The notes below the pieces were generated by a model that was given only the letters and a program-made list of their open reading frames with translations, did no database searches and was not told where the DNA came from. A DNA stretch of 51,814 bases from Microgenomates group bacterium ADurb.Bin219 (lineage in GTDB: Bacteria > Patescibacteriota > Microgenomatia > UM-FILTER-40-11), in assembly GCA_002069945.1 (NCBI GenBank), contig MWCH01000008.1, positions 1 to 51,814 of the forward strand, read 5' to 3'. The translations under genes were made by a program, and so were the position numbers. Positions 30,637 to 39,718 of the stretch are shown in pieces. The stretch's first letter is position 1. Each line of letters begins with the position of its first letter.

Positions 30637-31038
30637 CTATTTGAAAAGTGAGTATATGATATCAGAAATCATGGAAAAAAGAAAAGCAATCAGCAGATAA
30701 GTAAAAAAGAGATTGAAATAAAGAGGCGGCAAAATAAAGCCGGCGGAAGAGTATCCGGCAAAATGAAACGGAGTAATAGAAAACTCGGGAATAAGAACGG
30801 TTACCAGATATAAAACAATGATGTTTGTTACCCACCTAAAAGTTCCCAGAGTAATTAAATTTAAGGGTAAAAAAAGAATGTTTAAAAGAGGTTTAACCAA
30901 AAAATTGACCAAAGACAAAGTCAACGAAGCATAGAATAAAACCACAAAATTACGGGAATAATCAATGGCGGGAATGATTAAAGAAATGAGCCAAAAGCAA
31001 AAACAATTTACCAGAATATTTCTGATTATTCTTTTCAT
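30637..31038 (-). CDS. Four-TM protein, phage holin superfamily IV (DUF360)
   Basis: 133 residues with four hydrophobic segments. LSLVNFLVKPLLNILFLPLNLITLGTF is the conserved core of the holin-IV/YvlD family, which is widespread in bacterial membranes and mostly unrelated to lysis. It lies 2 nt from the next gene and 1 nt from SecG's longest frame, so it belongs to one minus-strand operon. Confidence 0.8.
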   Translation of the reverse strand: MKRIIRNILVNCFCFWLISLIIPAIDYSRNFVVLFYASLTLSLVNFLVKPLLNILFLPLNLITLGTFRWVTNIIVLYLVTVLIPEFSITPFHFAGYSSAGFILPPLYFNLFFTYLLIAFLFSMISDIIYSLFK

Positions 31039-31040
31039 AA

Positions 31041-33002
31041 TTAAATATTATCATAAAAATCGTTTTTATTTCTCTTCCTCAACAACTTTCTCAGCAAATA
31101 AAGCAAAAAGAAGACAATGATTACGGAAACGATAATTAAAAATAAACCAATGATCAAAATCGTTTTTTCGTTTAAGAATTTTACCCTGAAATTAACTTCA
31201 TGGGGATCGTTGTTCACATAGACAAGAAAATTATTATTAATTTCCTTAAAGAAAGGTCTTTGATTGGTAGCGGTAAATTTAATTTTTTCCGTCGCGAACG
31301 GGAGAAGATAGGTAAGATTGTTTTTGTCCAGAACAATTGAAAGCTCAAAATTTTCTTCTTTTTCTTTTTGGTTTATAGCCAAATTAAGATTGTAAGCGGC
31401 AGCGGGACCGTTATTTGTTAAAACCAAATAACCGTCGGTTTTTTTGGATAAAATCTGGAAAGGACTAATTTCCAAAGAAGCCTGTATTCGGCTCTCTTTT
31501 GCCCCAAAAGTTTGGTCTCCGCTTGCTTCGCCGCTTAATTTAACAAAAATGTTTTTATTTTTATTGTTGGGCAAATGATATGAACCGGCCGGGTACGGAT
31601 ATTGGCTGGAAAGACCGTGAACGGCGAAAGCAAAATGGGCCATGTCAAAATTTTGGAAATAATCAAAACCTCCTGAAGTTTTTCCCCAAGTCGGATCAAT
31701 CATTTTCCAGGAATTATTTTCAGAATCAAAATATTCAGGCCAAGAATGCAAAATGTCCTGAACTTGGCTAAGCGGTCTTAATTTCGGATTGTCGGTAAAG
31801 GCATAACCCTCAATCTCTCGGGCGGGAATTCCCTTAATTCTGGAAAGAGCAACAAACAAATCCGTAAACTCCGAACAGAGACTGTCTTGAGGCGTTTCCA
31901 GGGCCGATAGTGCCCCCTTTCTTTTTCTGTTTTCCTGAATGCCATCGAAATTATATTCAAGTTTATCAATAACAAATTGATAAACTTCCCTGCTTGATTT
32001 AAGGATGGAAGCAGCTTGTTTTAATTTTTGATTGGAAATTTCCCAATAGGGCAATTCAACTAAATAATCTTGGGTGTTGAAATCAAATTTGGGCAAAATA
32101 TTAATTGGATATGGAAATATTTTTACCTGACCCTTGGCCACAATATTTACAACCGAATGAAAGGGAACCTGGTATTCGGCCAACCAATTGCCGTCTTGGT
32201 CGCGTCTGACATTGTTGGGACGGGGATCGACAGAAAGATAGCTGACTGATTGGTAATTGGTATCCGGAGGAAGAGCAATTTCTTTAAGAACAGAAAAATC
32301 ATCATTATTCGCCAATTGATAAGTTAATTCAAATTCATATGTTTGGGAAACACCAAACTCCATTAAAGCGCCGTTTTTAAGCAATTCTCTTTTACCAAAA
32401 TAATAATTCTTGGAATAGATTAAATCTTCTGTTTTTTCCGGATAAGGAGAAGAAAAAGCCAGAGGACCAAATGAGGTTGGAACATTAACTTCCAAATTGT
32501 ATTCTTCGGGAATATTGCTGGCGTCAATTTTCGGTAAATAAATTCGCCAGACGTTTCCTTCTTTCTCGGAAAATTGGGGAATTTCGTAATTGACGATAAA
32601 AGACAAAGTCTGATTGATGCCGACTACTTTTTCGTTAAAAGTTAATTTAACGGTTGAAACGCTGTTTTGGTTGTCAAGGCTATATTTTAGCTCGCCGATT
32701 TTGTCCCAGGCGTTGACATTAATAATTTGACCGCCGGAATAAGAAATTGAATATTCGGAAACATAAATATCAGGCTTCAAATTGACTAAAGAAATTTCCT
32801 GGGAAACCCTTGCGTTCCCTGCGGGCAAAAGTTTGTATTTAGTTTTTTGATAGGTTTTAAAATTCTCTTCAGCAAAAACCTTAAAAGGAAAAAGAAATTC
32901 GAAAAGAAAAAAAACCAAAAAAGTAAAGTTCAAAAAAAAACGGTAAATTACCCCTTGACAGTTAGGGTTTTCTTCGGGTAAGATTTTTTTAATGACAGTC
33001 AC
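31041..33002 (-). CDS. Secreted transglutaminase-like protein with C-terminal membrane anchor
   Basis: Up to 653 residues. A hydrophobic signal (LNFTFLVFFLFEFLFPFKVFA), a large beta-rich region, then a transglutaminase-type papain-fold core: DSLCSEFTDLF (Cys), DILHSWPEYF (His), MIDPTWG (Asp). The C-terminus has a TM helix (IIGLFLIIVSVIIVFFLLYLL) and a basic tail. It faces outside; peptidase or crosslinking activity is possible. GTG 33002 would overlap the start of lexA by 11 nt; TTG 32933 is an alternative just before the signal peptide. Confidence 0.75.
   Translation of the reverse strand: MTVIKKILPEENPNCQGVIYRFFLNFTFLVFFLFEFLFPFKVFAEENFKTYQKTKYKLLPAGNARVSQEISLVNLKPDIYVSEYSISYSGGQIINVNAWDKIGELKYSLDNQNSVSTVKLTFNEKVVGINQTLSFIVNYEIPQFSEKEGNVWRIYLPKIDASNIPEEYNLEVNVPTSFGPLAFSSPYPEKTEDLIYSKNYYFGKRELLKNGALMEFGVSQTYEFELTYQLANNDDFSVLKEIALPPDTNYQSVSYLSVDPRPNNVRRDQDGNWLAEYQVPFHSVVNIVAKGQVKIFPYPINILPKFDFNTQDYLVELPYWEISNQKLKQAASILKSSREVYQFVIDKLEYNFDGIQENRKRKGALSALETPQDSLCSEFTDLFVALSRIKGIPAREIEGYAFTDNPKLRPLSQVQDILHSWPEYFDSENNSWKMIDPTWGKTSGGFDYFQNFDMAHFAFAVHGLSSQYPYPAGSYHLPNNKNKNIFVKLSGEASGDQTFGAKESRIQASLEISPFQILSKKTDGYLVLTNNGPAAAYNLNLAINQKEKEENFELSIVLDKNNLTYLLPFATEKIKFTATNQRPFFKEINNNFLVYVNNDPHEVNFRVKFLNEKTILIIGLFLIIVSVIIVFFLLYLLRKLLRKRNKNDFYDNI
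32955..32984 (+). promoter_or_regulatory. lexA promoter, leaderless spacing
   Basis: TTGACA 32955-32960, 18 nt, TAAGAT 32979-32984, then 7 nt to ATG 32992. I see no obvious LexA operator. Confidence 0.6.
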
Positions 33003-33609
33003 TATTTATAAAAGGCAAAAACAAATTTTGGATTATATCAGTCAGTATATCCAAAAATACTCCGTTTCGCCAACCTTAAAACAGATTGCCGATTCTTTGG
33101 GTGTTTCTTCTTTGGCCACGGTTCATGAACATTTGGCAGTTTTAGAAAAAAAAGGTTTTTTGAAAAGATACAAAGGAAATATCCGGGGGATTAAATTAAC
33201 GGACGAGCCGAAAAAATATTTGACCGAGGGTTTTATCAGTGTTCCGGTTTTGGGCTTTATTGCCGCCGGAAAACCGATTGAGCCTTATACTGACCCTAAC
33301 GCTTTTTTGGATGTCCCGTCGGAAATTGTTTCCGGGAAAAAACGCTCCTATGTTTTACGGGTCAAGGGAGATTCCATGATTGAAGACGGAATTCTTGAGG
33401 GCGATTTTGTCGTTATTGAAGAACAGGAAGAAGCCCGTAACGGCGAAATTGTGGTTGCTCTTCTGGAAAACGGCCTGGCAACCTTGAAAAGATATTTTAA
33501 AGAGGCAACCCGTGTAAAACTTCAACCGGCCAATTCCAATATGTCGCCTATTTATACTACCAATGTCCGTATCCAAGGAAAGCTGGTCGGTTTAATCCGA
33601 AAGTATTAA
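32992..33609 (+). CDS. lexA: LexA repressor
   Basis: 205 residues. The N-terminal winged helix (PTLKQIADSLGVSSLATVHEHL) binds SOS operators. The self-cleavage site FIAAGKPI holds Ala92-Gly93, and the S24 dyad is Ser128 (VKGDSM) and Lys166 (ATLKRY). RecA-stimulated self-cleavage would induce the SOS response. Start ATG 32992 fits its promoter. The end overlaps the convergent ppsA by 4 nt. Confidence 0.95.
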   Translation: MTVTIYKRQKQILDYISQYIQKYSVSPTLKQIADSLGVSSLATVHEHLAVLEKKGFLKRYKGNIRGIKLTDEPKKYLTEGFISVPVLGFIAAGKPIEPYTDPNAFLDVPSEIVSGKKRSYVLRVKGDSMIEDGILEGDFVVIEEQEEARNGEIVVALLENGLATLKRYFKEATRVKLQPANSNMSPIYTTNVRIQGKLVGLIRKY

Positions 33610-35939
33610 CCTTTTTTTTCCGAAAGAAGTTTGTTTTCTACTTGGTAAACGTTTTCCCTGACGCCGTCCACAATATCCGGATTGACCGAAATACTGGTTA
33701 TTCCCCACCGAACCAGCAATTCAACCAAATCGGGGTATTCGCTCGGCGCCTGGCCACAGATAGATGAAGTCACTTTTTCTTTTTGGCAGGTTTTAATGAC
33801 TCTTTCCAAGGCCCAAAGAACGGTTTTGTCCATCTCGTTAAAGACATTGGCGACTTCGCTGTTGTCGCGGTCTGTTCCCAATAAAAGCATGGTCAAATCA
33901 TTGGAACCGATGGAAATTCCGTCTATCCCAATCTTCAGGAAATCTTCCAACCTGATGACATTTGAAGGAATTTCCACCATCAGCCAAATTTTGAAAGAGG
34001 GCGAACGCAACAAACCTGCCGAGACAATAATCTTTTTAACTTCAGCCAGTTCTTCCGGAGTTCTGACAAAAGGTAACATCAACCAAAGATTTTTTAATCC
34101 CAGCTTATTTCTGACCATTTTAATTGCTTCTAACTCCATCTCGAAGACTTCGGAATTGACGATATAACGGCTGGCACCCCTGAATCCAAGCATCGGATTA
34201 GGTTCAACCGGCTCAAAATCAACACCACCTTTTAGGTTCCGGTATTCATTAGACTTGAAATCAGTTGTCCGGTAAACAACCGGCCGCGGATAAAATGCGG
34301 CACAAAAAAAGGAAATGTTTTCGGCCAATTGGCTGATATACTCCTTTTTTTTGCCGTCTTTAATCATCTTTTTGGGGTGAGTTCCGATATTGGCCATCAT
34401 GAATTCTGCCCTAAGCAATCCGATGCCGTCAACATTCTTTTGGGCAACTTCTTCCGCCAGGGAAGGATCGCCCAAATTGACATAAATTTTCGTTGCGGTT
34501 CTGATTTGGGCAGAGGCGGAGCTACGGCTTGATTTATTGTTAGAAAGCAACTCTTTGTTTTCCGCTTCTTTTATTGTTTTTTTAGCCCAGGAAAAATCGC
34601 TTTTGTAAATTTTTCCCGACGATCCGTCAACGGTAACAAAGCGATACCTGCTTAAGGTTTTAGTTGCCGATCCGGTTCCGACAACACAAGGAATGCCTAG
34701 TTCGCGCGAGACAATCGCCGCGTGAGAGGTCTGGCCTCCTTTATTGGTCACAACAGCAACCGCTTTTTTCATTGCCGGAACAAAATCCGGCGTCGTCATA
34801 TCGGTAACCAAAATATCGCCTTTTTTGATTTTATTTATTTCCCTGACCGAATTGATAATATTTACCGAGCCGGTAACAATTCCCGGGCTGGCCGCCTGGC
34901 CCTCCAGAATAGCCACTTTTTCTTTAACTTCTTCTTTAATGGTTTTTTCAAATTGCGTTTCTTTTAATTCCTTTATGGTGGTTACCGGTCTGGTTTGCAA
35001 AATATAAATCTTTTCTTTTTCAATTGCCCACTCAATATCCTGGGGAAAGAAATAATGCTTTTGAATTTTTTTCCCGTATTTGGCCAATTCCGTAATCTGG
35101 TGATCGGATAATTTTTGTTTTGTTTGCCATTTTGAAGGAACGCCAACGGTTTTATTGGTATTTCCGGATTTGACGTATTGAATTTTTTGGGGAACCAAAA
35201 TTTTATCCAATATTTTTAGTGTGTCGGAATCCAAAGCATAGTAATCGGGAGTAACGGTTCCCTGAACAATAAACTCGCCCAAGCCGAAAATAGCTTCAAT
35301 AATAATCCTGTTTTTCTGGGAGGTAACCGGATCACAGGTAAACATTACTCCCGAAGTCTGAGATTGAACCATCTTTTGAACCGGAACCGCCACGCCGACG
35401 CTAAAATGATCAAAGCGGTTTTGCTCGCGGTAAAAAATCGCCCTGGCTTCAAATAAAGAAGCAAAACATTCTCTGACCGCCTCAACCAAATCAACCTCTC
35501 CTTTGATATTTAAAAAAGTTCTTTGCTGGCCGGCAAATGAAGCTTCCGGTAAGTCTTCCGCCGTGGCCGAAGACCGGACTGCCACCAGCGCTTCTCCGAA
35601 AACGCCGCTTAAACTCGCGTAAGCTTTAAGAATATCATTTGAAAGCTCGTGGGGGAAATCGCAGCCGTTAATAATTTTTTTAATTTTTTCGGAAACTTCA
35701 AGATATGATTGCGGTTTATCCCTGTCTATTTGCTTTAAAAGCTCTTTTAAGGCCGGTTTAACCCCACAGTTTTCAATAAAATCAAAATAGGCCGAGGCGG
35801 TCACGATAAAGCCGTTGGGAACCGGCAAGCCGATTTTAACCATCTCGCCCAGATTGGCTCCTTTGCCGCCAACCAGAGCCAAATCGTTTTTACCGATATC
35901 TTTAAACCAAACAATATTCGGATTTGTTTTATTATTCAT
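33606..35939 (-). CDS. ppsA: Phosphoenolpyruvate synthase (pyruvate, water dikinase)
   Basis: 777 residues in family order. The N-terminal ATP-grasp domain (GGKGANLGEM, VAVRSSATAEDLPEASFAGQ) is followed by a swivelling domain with catalytic His in GGQTSHAAIVSRELGIPCVVG, and a TIM-barrel PEP domain (FRGASRYI; CGQAPSEYPDLVELLVRWGI). Converts pyruvate and ATP to PEP, AMP and Pi. It overlaps the cupin gene by 8 nt. Confidence 0.95.
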   Translation of the reverse strand: MNNKTNPNIVWFKDIGKNDLALVGGKGANLGEMVKIGLPVPNGFIVTASAYFDFIENCGVKPALKELLKQIDRDKPQSYLEVSEKIKKIINGCDFPHELSNDILKAYASLSGVFGEALVAVRSSATAEDLPEASFAGQQRTFLNIKGEVDLVEAVRECFASLFEARAIFYREQNRFDHFSVGVAVPVQKMVQSQTSGVMFTCDPVTSQKNRIIIEAIFGLGEFIVQGTVTPDYYALDSDTLKILDKILVPQKIQYVKSGNTNKTVGVPSKWQTKQKLSDHQITELAKYGKKIQKHYFFPQDIEWAIEKEKIYILQTRPVTTIKELKETQFEKTIKEEVKEKVAILEGQAASPGIVTGSVNIINSVREINKIKKGDILVTDMTTPDFVPAMKKAVAVVTNKGGQTSHAAIVSRELGIPCVVGTGSATKTLSRYRFVTVDGSSGKIYKSDFSWAKKTIKEAENKELLSNNKSSRSSASAQIRTATKIYVNLGDPSLAEEVAQKNVDGIGLLRAEFMMANIGTHPKKMIKDGKKKEYISQLAENISFFCAAFYPRPVVYRTTDFKSNEYRNLKGGVDFEPVEPNPMLGFRGASRYIVNSEVFEMELEAIKMVRNKLGLKNLWLMLPFVRTPEELAEVKKIIVSAGLLRSPSFKIWLMVEIPSNVIRLEDFLKIGIDGISIGSNDLTMLLLGTDRDNSEVANVFNEMDKTVLWALERVIKTCQKEKVTSSICGQAPSEYPDLVELLVRWGITSISVNPDIVDGVRENVYQVENKLLSEKKG

Positions 35940-36348
35940 TTTTTGAAGACAGATTTTCTGCTCTTTCTTTTTTACCTATTTCTTCGGTTTCGTCCGTTCT
36001 TCGATAATCGTCTTCTAAGCGGAAGGTAGTTCCTTTTTCCGGAGTAGAAGATTCAAAAATATCGCAATCGGTAATTGCCTGAAAACGATGAATTAGCCCG
36101 GGAGTTATTAAATAACCCTTATCTTTTTCCATTTCCTCTTCTGATAGATTATTCCGGTCTGTGCCGTTAATGATTTTTGCCCGGCCGTTTGTTAATACCA
36201 AAACTTCTTCTTTTTGTTCGTGATATTGCAAAGAGCATCTTTGTCCCTGGTTAACATGAAGAATTTTAGCCATAATGTTGGCGCCTTCGGGAGCTAAAAT
36301 TAATTCGTAACCCCAAGGTTTTGTTTCTTTGGTTAAATATTTATTCAT
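35932..36348 (-). CDS. Cupin, mannose-6-phosphate isomerase type II-like
   Basis: 138 residues. KPWGYELIL and CSLQYHEQKEEVLVLTNG form cupin motif 1 with metal-binding His and Glu; TPGLIHRFQAITDCDIFE forms motif 2. This matches the small type II PMI/guanylyltransferase cupin domain rather than full PMI. Its position between PEP synthase and a hexomutase suggests sugar-phosphate metabolism for surface glycans. The C-terminal tail is acidic and probably disordered. Confidence 0.75.
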   Translation of the reverse strand: MNKYLTKETKPWGYELILAPEGANIMAKILHVNQGQRCSLQYHEQKEEVLVLTNGRAKIINGTDRNNLSEEEMEKDKGYLITPGLIHRFQAITDCDIFESSTPEKGTTFRLEDDYRRTDETEEIGKKERAENLSSKNE

Positions 36349-36380
36349 TCTTAAAGAAAAGGTTGGGTTTTAATCAAAAA

Positions 36381-37709
36381 TTATTTTATAACCATTTTAA
36401 CAAAATCTACTCCTTTTTGTCCCAAGTTCTCCGCTTCGGTTTTGGTTTTGGCTTCACTGAAAATCCTGAATTCGGGAGCATTATTTGATGGTCTGAACAA
36501 GATCCAAGACGATTCGTTTACCCAAATTTTCAAACCGTCAATTTTCTCAATTCTTTTTCCGGAAAATTCTTTTTCCGCCAAAGTCAAAACTTTCTGGTTT
36601 GATTCCCTTGGACAATCAACCTTGGTTCTAAATTGAAAATAGCGGGGTAAGATCGCCACCAAAGAAGAAAGAGGCCCGCCGTGTTTTTTTAGGGTGTTTA
36701 ACATTTTTACCATGGTTGTCCCTCCGTCCCGGGTAAACATTATTTCACCAGAAATACCGCCTCCATTGGCTTCAAATCCAAATAACGAATTGTTTTCCTT
36801 CATCGCCTTGATAACAAAAGGCGAGCCGACTTGGCAGCGAATAACCTTTTTACCGAGCGAATCCACCACTTGGGAGCTGCCTACCGGTGTGACGATGGTA
36901 GAGGAAGATGAGTTACCGGCAATTAAGGAACAGGAATAATCTCCGGGAATAAAATTACCTTTTTCATCAATGAAAACAACCCGGTCTCCGTCAGCGTCAA
37001 AAGCAATTCCCAAATCGGCTTTTTGTTCAACAACAGCCATTTGTAAATCTTTAAAAACCCCGTCCTGCTCGGTATCGCGGGAGATAAAGGAAAGATCTAA
37101 AGAATTATTCAAGCCAACGGTAGTAAGGCCGAATCGGGAAAGAAGTTTGACGGCAAATCCGGTCCAGGCGCCGTTTCCGGGATCAACAACAACTTTCCAG
37201 GAAGGATAGGGTTTGTCCGCTATTTCCCAAAGAAGATTTTCATAAAAACCGATCGCCGAATCGGAAGATAAAATTTTTTCCGTACCATCCTTAAACGAAA
37301 CCTGGTTTTTAATTTTCTCGTAAATAGCCATAATTTCCTTTTCTTCTTCCTTGCTGATTTCCTCCCCCAAGAAAAAAAACTTTAAACCGTTCATTGTCTC
37401 CTTGACATGACTGCCGGTAACCATCGTCGCCGCGCCGAATGAAGGATCTTTTTTCAAAAAGTAATTTAAAGCGGGAATTGGAACTATCCCCATTGAATGA
37501 ACTTCCTTCCTTTCGTAAATTAATCCTGAAGAGTAAAAATTTAAAATGTTTTGCCCGGACAACCGGGGATCACGGCCAACAGCAACCTTACCGTCTGTCT
37601 GGTGAGCCTTGAGAAAAAGAGCAAATGTTCGGCCCATATCAAAACAAAATTGTTCGGTGAAAAAAGAAGCTTCCGCGCGTATTCCGCTGGTGCCAAAAAG
37701 AGAGTCCAT
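36381..37709 (-). CDS. Phosphohexomutase (phosphomanno/glucosamine mutase family)
   Basis: 442 residues with all four domains of the alpha-D-phosphohexomutase superfamily. Catalytic serine Ser100 sits in VTGSHVKETMNGLKF, where most relatives have TASHNP; the metal loop is AFDADGDRV; the sugar-binding loop FEANGGG; the phosphate loop RPSNNAPEFR in place of RxSGTEP. The altered catalytic and phosphate loops hint at an unusual substrate. Likely mannose or glucosamine phosphate interconversion. Confidence 0.8.
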   Translation of the reverse strand: MDSLFGTSGIRAEASFFTEQFCFDMGRTFALFLKAHQTDGKVAVGRDPRLSGQNILNFYSSGLIYERKEVHSMGIVPIPALNYFLKKDPSFGAATMVTGSHVKETMNGLKFFFLGEEISKEEEKEIMAIYEKIKNQVSFKDGTEKILSSDSAIGFYENLLWEIADKPYPSWKVVVDPGNGAWTGFAVKLLSRFGLTTVGLNNSLDLSFISRDTEQDGVFKDLQMAVVEQKADLGIAFDADGDRVVFIDEKGNFIPGDYSCSLIAGNSSSSTIVTPVGSSQVVDSLGKKVIRCQVGSPFVIKAMKENNSLFGFEANGGGISGEIMFTRDGGTTMVKMLNTLKKHGGPLSSLVAILPRYFQFRTKVDCPRESNQKVLTLAEKEFSGKRIEKIDGLKIWVNESSWILFRPSNNAPEFRIFSEAKTKTEAENLGQKGVDFVKMVIK

Positions 37710-37718
37710 AAAAATATC

Positions 37719-38408
37719 TTAAAGATCGGAAAGAAAAAGGTCAAGCTCGGAAGATAAGTCAAAAGGAGTTCCTGAGGTTTTTTGCCGAAAATCAATTTCT
37801 AAAAGGCGTCGGTAATTTTGTTTTAAATCGTGGAGAGGAAACAATTTTGCTTGTGACAGCAATTTGCTTTTTTGCCAGGGAGCCATCTTGTTTAAATAAC
37901 GATCATTGTCTTTAGCCAGAATTAAAAGCCTAAATTGCCTGATGATCATAGAGAAAACCATTTCCGCCGGTTCGCTTTTTAAGCATTGGTGAAAGTTTGT
38001 TATATTTTTAGCGGTTGATCCGGGTTTCAGTTGGTCCAAAAAATTAAAAAGAAAGGAAGAAAATTTATACAATTTTATTTGCCAGTTTTTATTCAAAGAG
38101 ACTGATTTGGCGATTTCCTTGGGTTCCCATATTAAAACGTCCGGAAAATCATTATTTGTTGAAGCAAGATACTTTATTATTTTATCTTTTTCTTTTGATT
38201 TTAAAGAAGAAAATAAGTTTTCAATGACAATCGCTTTATCCTGTTTAAATAACGATTTGGATTCGGTTGCTAAAATTAATTCGGAAAGAGTTAATCTTTT
38301 CCCCTCAAAGGAAATTAATTCAACTTTTTTATTTTTTAGGCTTTCAATCTCGTCCAAAAAAGCTTTTCGGGAAAGAACAATGTTTTCTCCTACGTAAATT
38401 TTAATCAT
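37719..38408 (-). CDS. holA: DNA polymerase III delta subunit (HolA-like)
   Basis: A 229-residue clamp-loader subunit, shorter than the usual ~340. LTLSELILATESKSLFKQDKAIVIENLF resembles the N-terminal AAA-like fold of delta, and FSMIIRQFRLLILAKDN followed by QNYRRLLEIDFRQKTSG is the conserved C-terminal collar region. The middle is compact. It overlaps the metallopeptidase gene by 4 nt (ATGA). Confidence 0.8.
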   Translation of the reverse strand: MIKIYVGENIVLSRKAFLDEIESLKNKKVELISFEGKRLTLSELILATESKSLFKQDKAIVIENLFSSLKSKEKDKIIKYLASTNNDFPDVLIWEPKEIAKSVSLNKNWQIKLYKFSSFLFNFLDQLKPGSTAKNITNFHQCLKSEPAEMVFSMIIRQFRLLILAKDNDRYLNKMAPWQKSKLLSQAKLFPLHDLKQNYRRLLEIDFRQKTSGTPFDLSSELDLFLSDL

Positions 38409-38776
38409 CGTTCAAGTCTGGCGTACAAATAATCAATCACCCGTGAGTTAATGGCTCTTCCTTTTGTGCGGTGAGGCAATAAGGCTCCGGAAAAGTTTTT
38501 GGGGATGTGAAGCAATTCGTGAATTAAAGTTCTATCCTTTTCGGATTGATTAAGCCGGTCAAACTTCTCCGAAATAACCTCAATAATATAATGGGGCTCA
38601 ACTTTTAAAGCATCCTGCCAGATTTTTGGAAAGGCCCAAATCCTGGCTCTGGCTCTAGTTGAAGTCTCAAAACTGCGATAACATATAATTTTTCGCGGGT
38701 TAATATATCCCAAACCCGTTTTTTCCACAATAAACCTCATCCTTTTTTGGATATCTTCCGCCGATTCAAATTTCAT
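38405..38776 (-). CDS. Putative metallopeptidase (HExxH, phage-metallopeptidase-like)
   Basis: 123 residues. TLIHELLHIPKNF carries the zinc motif HELLH (86-90), and downstream LPHRTKGRAINSR may give the third ligand. It resembles small single-domain metallopeptidases found in phages and CPR genomes. Cytoplasmic, no signal peptide. Target unknown. Confidence 0.7.
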   Translation of the reverse strand: MKFESAEDIQKRMRFIVEKTGLGYINPRKIICYRSFETSTRARARIWAFPKIWQDALKVEPHYIIEVISEKFDRLNQSEKDRTLIHELLHIPKNFSGALLPHRTKGRAINSRVIDYLYARLER

Positions 38777-38782
38777 ACGCCC

Positions 38783-39037
38783 TTACGAAGTAACTTTATA
38801 GATTTCGTCGCCTTCTGACGCGGCCTGATCCAATTTCATTCCGACGGTCTGGCCTTTTTTGGCTTCCTCTATTTGCTCGTGTTCAACCTGCATAGAACTG
38901 ACGCTTTGGGTAAATTCATTTCCGTGACCGGATATTTTGACGGTGTCTCCGACGGCCAAAGTATCGGAAACTTCAACAACGGCCACGCCGATTTTGTCGT
39001 AGAAATGAATAATTTTACCGACTTTTTGATCTGCCAA
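38783..39037 (-). CDS. Small EF-Tu domain II-like protein
   Basis: About 84 residues forming a beta-barrel like domain 2 of translational GTPases: VGKIIHFYDKIGVAVVEV, LAVGDTVKISG, VSSMQVEHEQIEEAKKGQTVGM. It has no GTPase domain; such proteins appear as elongation factor-like proteins. The start is TTG 39037: AAAGGAGG (39053-39046) is 8 nt upstream, whereas GTG 39046 would lie inside the Shine-Dalgarno. Confidence 0.8.
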   Translation of the reverse strand: MADQKVGKIIHFYDKIGVAVVEVSDTLAVGDTVKISGHGNEFTQSVSSMQVEHEQIEEAKKGQTVGMKLDQAASEGDEIYKVTS

Positions 39038-39641
39038 TTTTATCACCTCCTTTAATTGGACTTTTTTTGTTTTTTTCTTTTTTTCCTTTTTTTATTTTTT
39101 TTAAAGAAGTCTCTCCGTTAGTTACTTTATTATACATGATGCTGTTTTGGTCTGAAGAAAGCAGGCACTTCCTCGCGTAGCAAAGAGCAACCGCCAAAGC
39201 ATCGGAAACATCATCGAAATGAGTCTTCTTTTTTTTGGGAGAACGGACGTTCAAAATTTTCCTGACTGCCGACTTAACCATGGTTTTGTCTGCCCGACCG
39301 TAGCCCGTAATTTCCAGCTTTATGGATTTGGGTGCAAATTCAATAAAAGGAACATTTTCCAAAGCGGCAGCCAACCTGATAACACCTCCCGATTCGGCAA
39401 CTGTCATCGCTGTTTTGGCATTAATAAAGAAAAAAAGCCTTTCAATGGAAACAATATCCGGACGGTGTTTTTGAATAACCGAGCGGGTTTGTTCAAAAGT
39501 GGAAATCAGCCTCTTGCCTTTACCGTCGTCTTTGGAAGTAGAAATCCAACCCGACTCGATGACGCAAAATTTTCCTTTTTCACAAGTGATAACACCGTAA
39601 CCGGTTGTTGCCGTTCCCGGATCAATTCCCAAAATTTTCAT
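39015..39641 (-). CDS. ruvC: Holliday junction resolvase RuvC with basic tail
   Basis: 208 residues. Catalytic acidic residues appear in LGIDPGTATTGYG (Asp7), VSIERLFFF (Glu) and THFDDVSDALAVAL (Asp pair). After about residue 165 comes a long Lys/Ser-rich tail (KKIKKGKKEKNKKSP) that overlaps the next gene by 23-32 nt and may be disordered DNA-binding sequence. RuvC cuts four-way junctions in recombination. Confidence 0.95.
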   Translation of the reverse strand: MKILGIDPGTATTGYGVITCEKGKFCVIESGWISTSKDDGKGKRLISTFEQTRSVIQKHRPDIVSIERLFFFINAKTAMTVAESGGVIRLAAALENVPFIEFAPKSIKLEITGYGRADKTMVKSAVRKILNVRSPKKKKTHFDDVSDALAVALCYARKCLLSSDQNSIMYNKVTNGETSLKKIKKGKKEKNKKSPIKGGDKIGRSKSR

Positions 39642-39644
39642 CGG

Positions 39645-39716
39645 TGAGCCCGGGCCGGATCGAACGGCCGACCAATTGCTTAAAAGGCAACTGCTCTACC
39701 ACTGAGCTACGGGCCC
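39645..39716 (-). tRNA. tRNA-Lys(TTT)
   Basis: Acceptor GGGCCCG/CGGGCTC, anticodon stem GTTGC/GCAAT with loop CTTTTAA, T-loop TTCGATC. Its 5' half recurs in rearranged form at 39965-40014. Confidence 0.95.
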
Positions 39717-39718
39717 AA
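39696..39718. repeat. tRNA-Lys 5'-half repeat, copy 1
   Basis: A 23-nt block, the antisense of the tRNA-Lys(TTT) acceptor and D-arm, identical to 39992-40014. A second 12-nt block (CAATTGCTTAAA, 39673-39684) recurs at 39965-39976. Confidence 0.8.
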
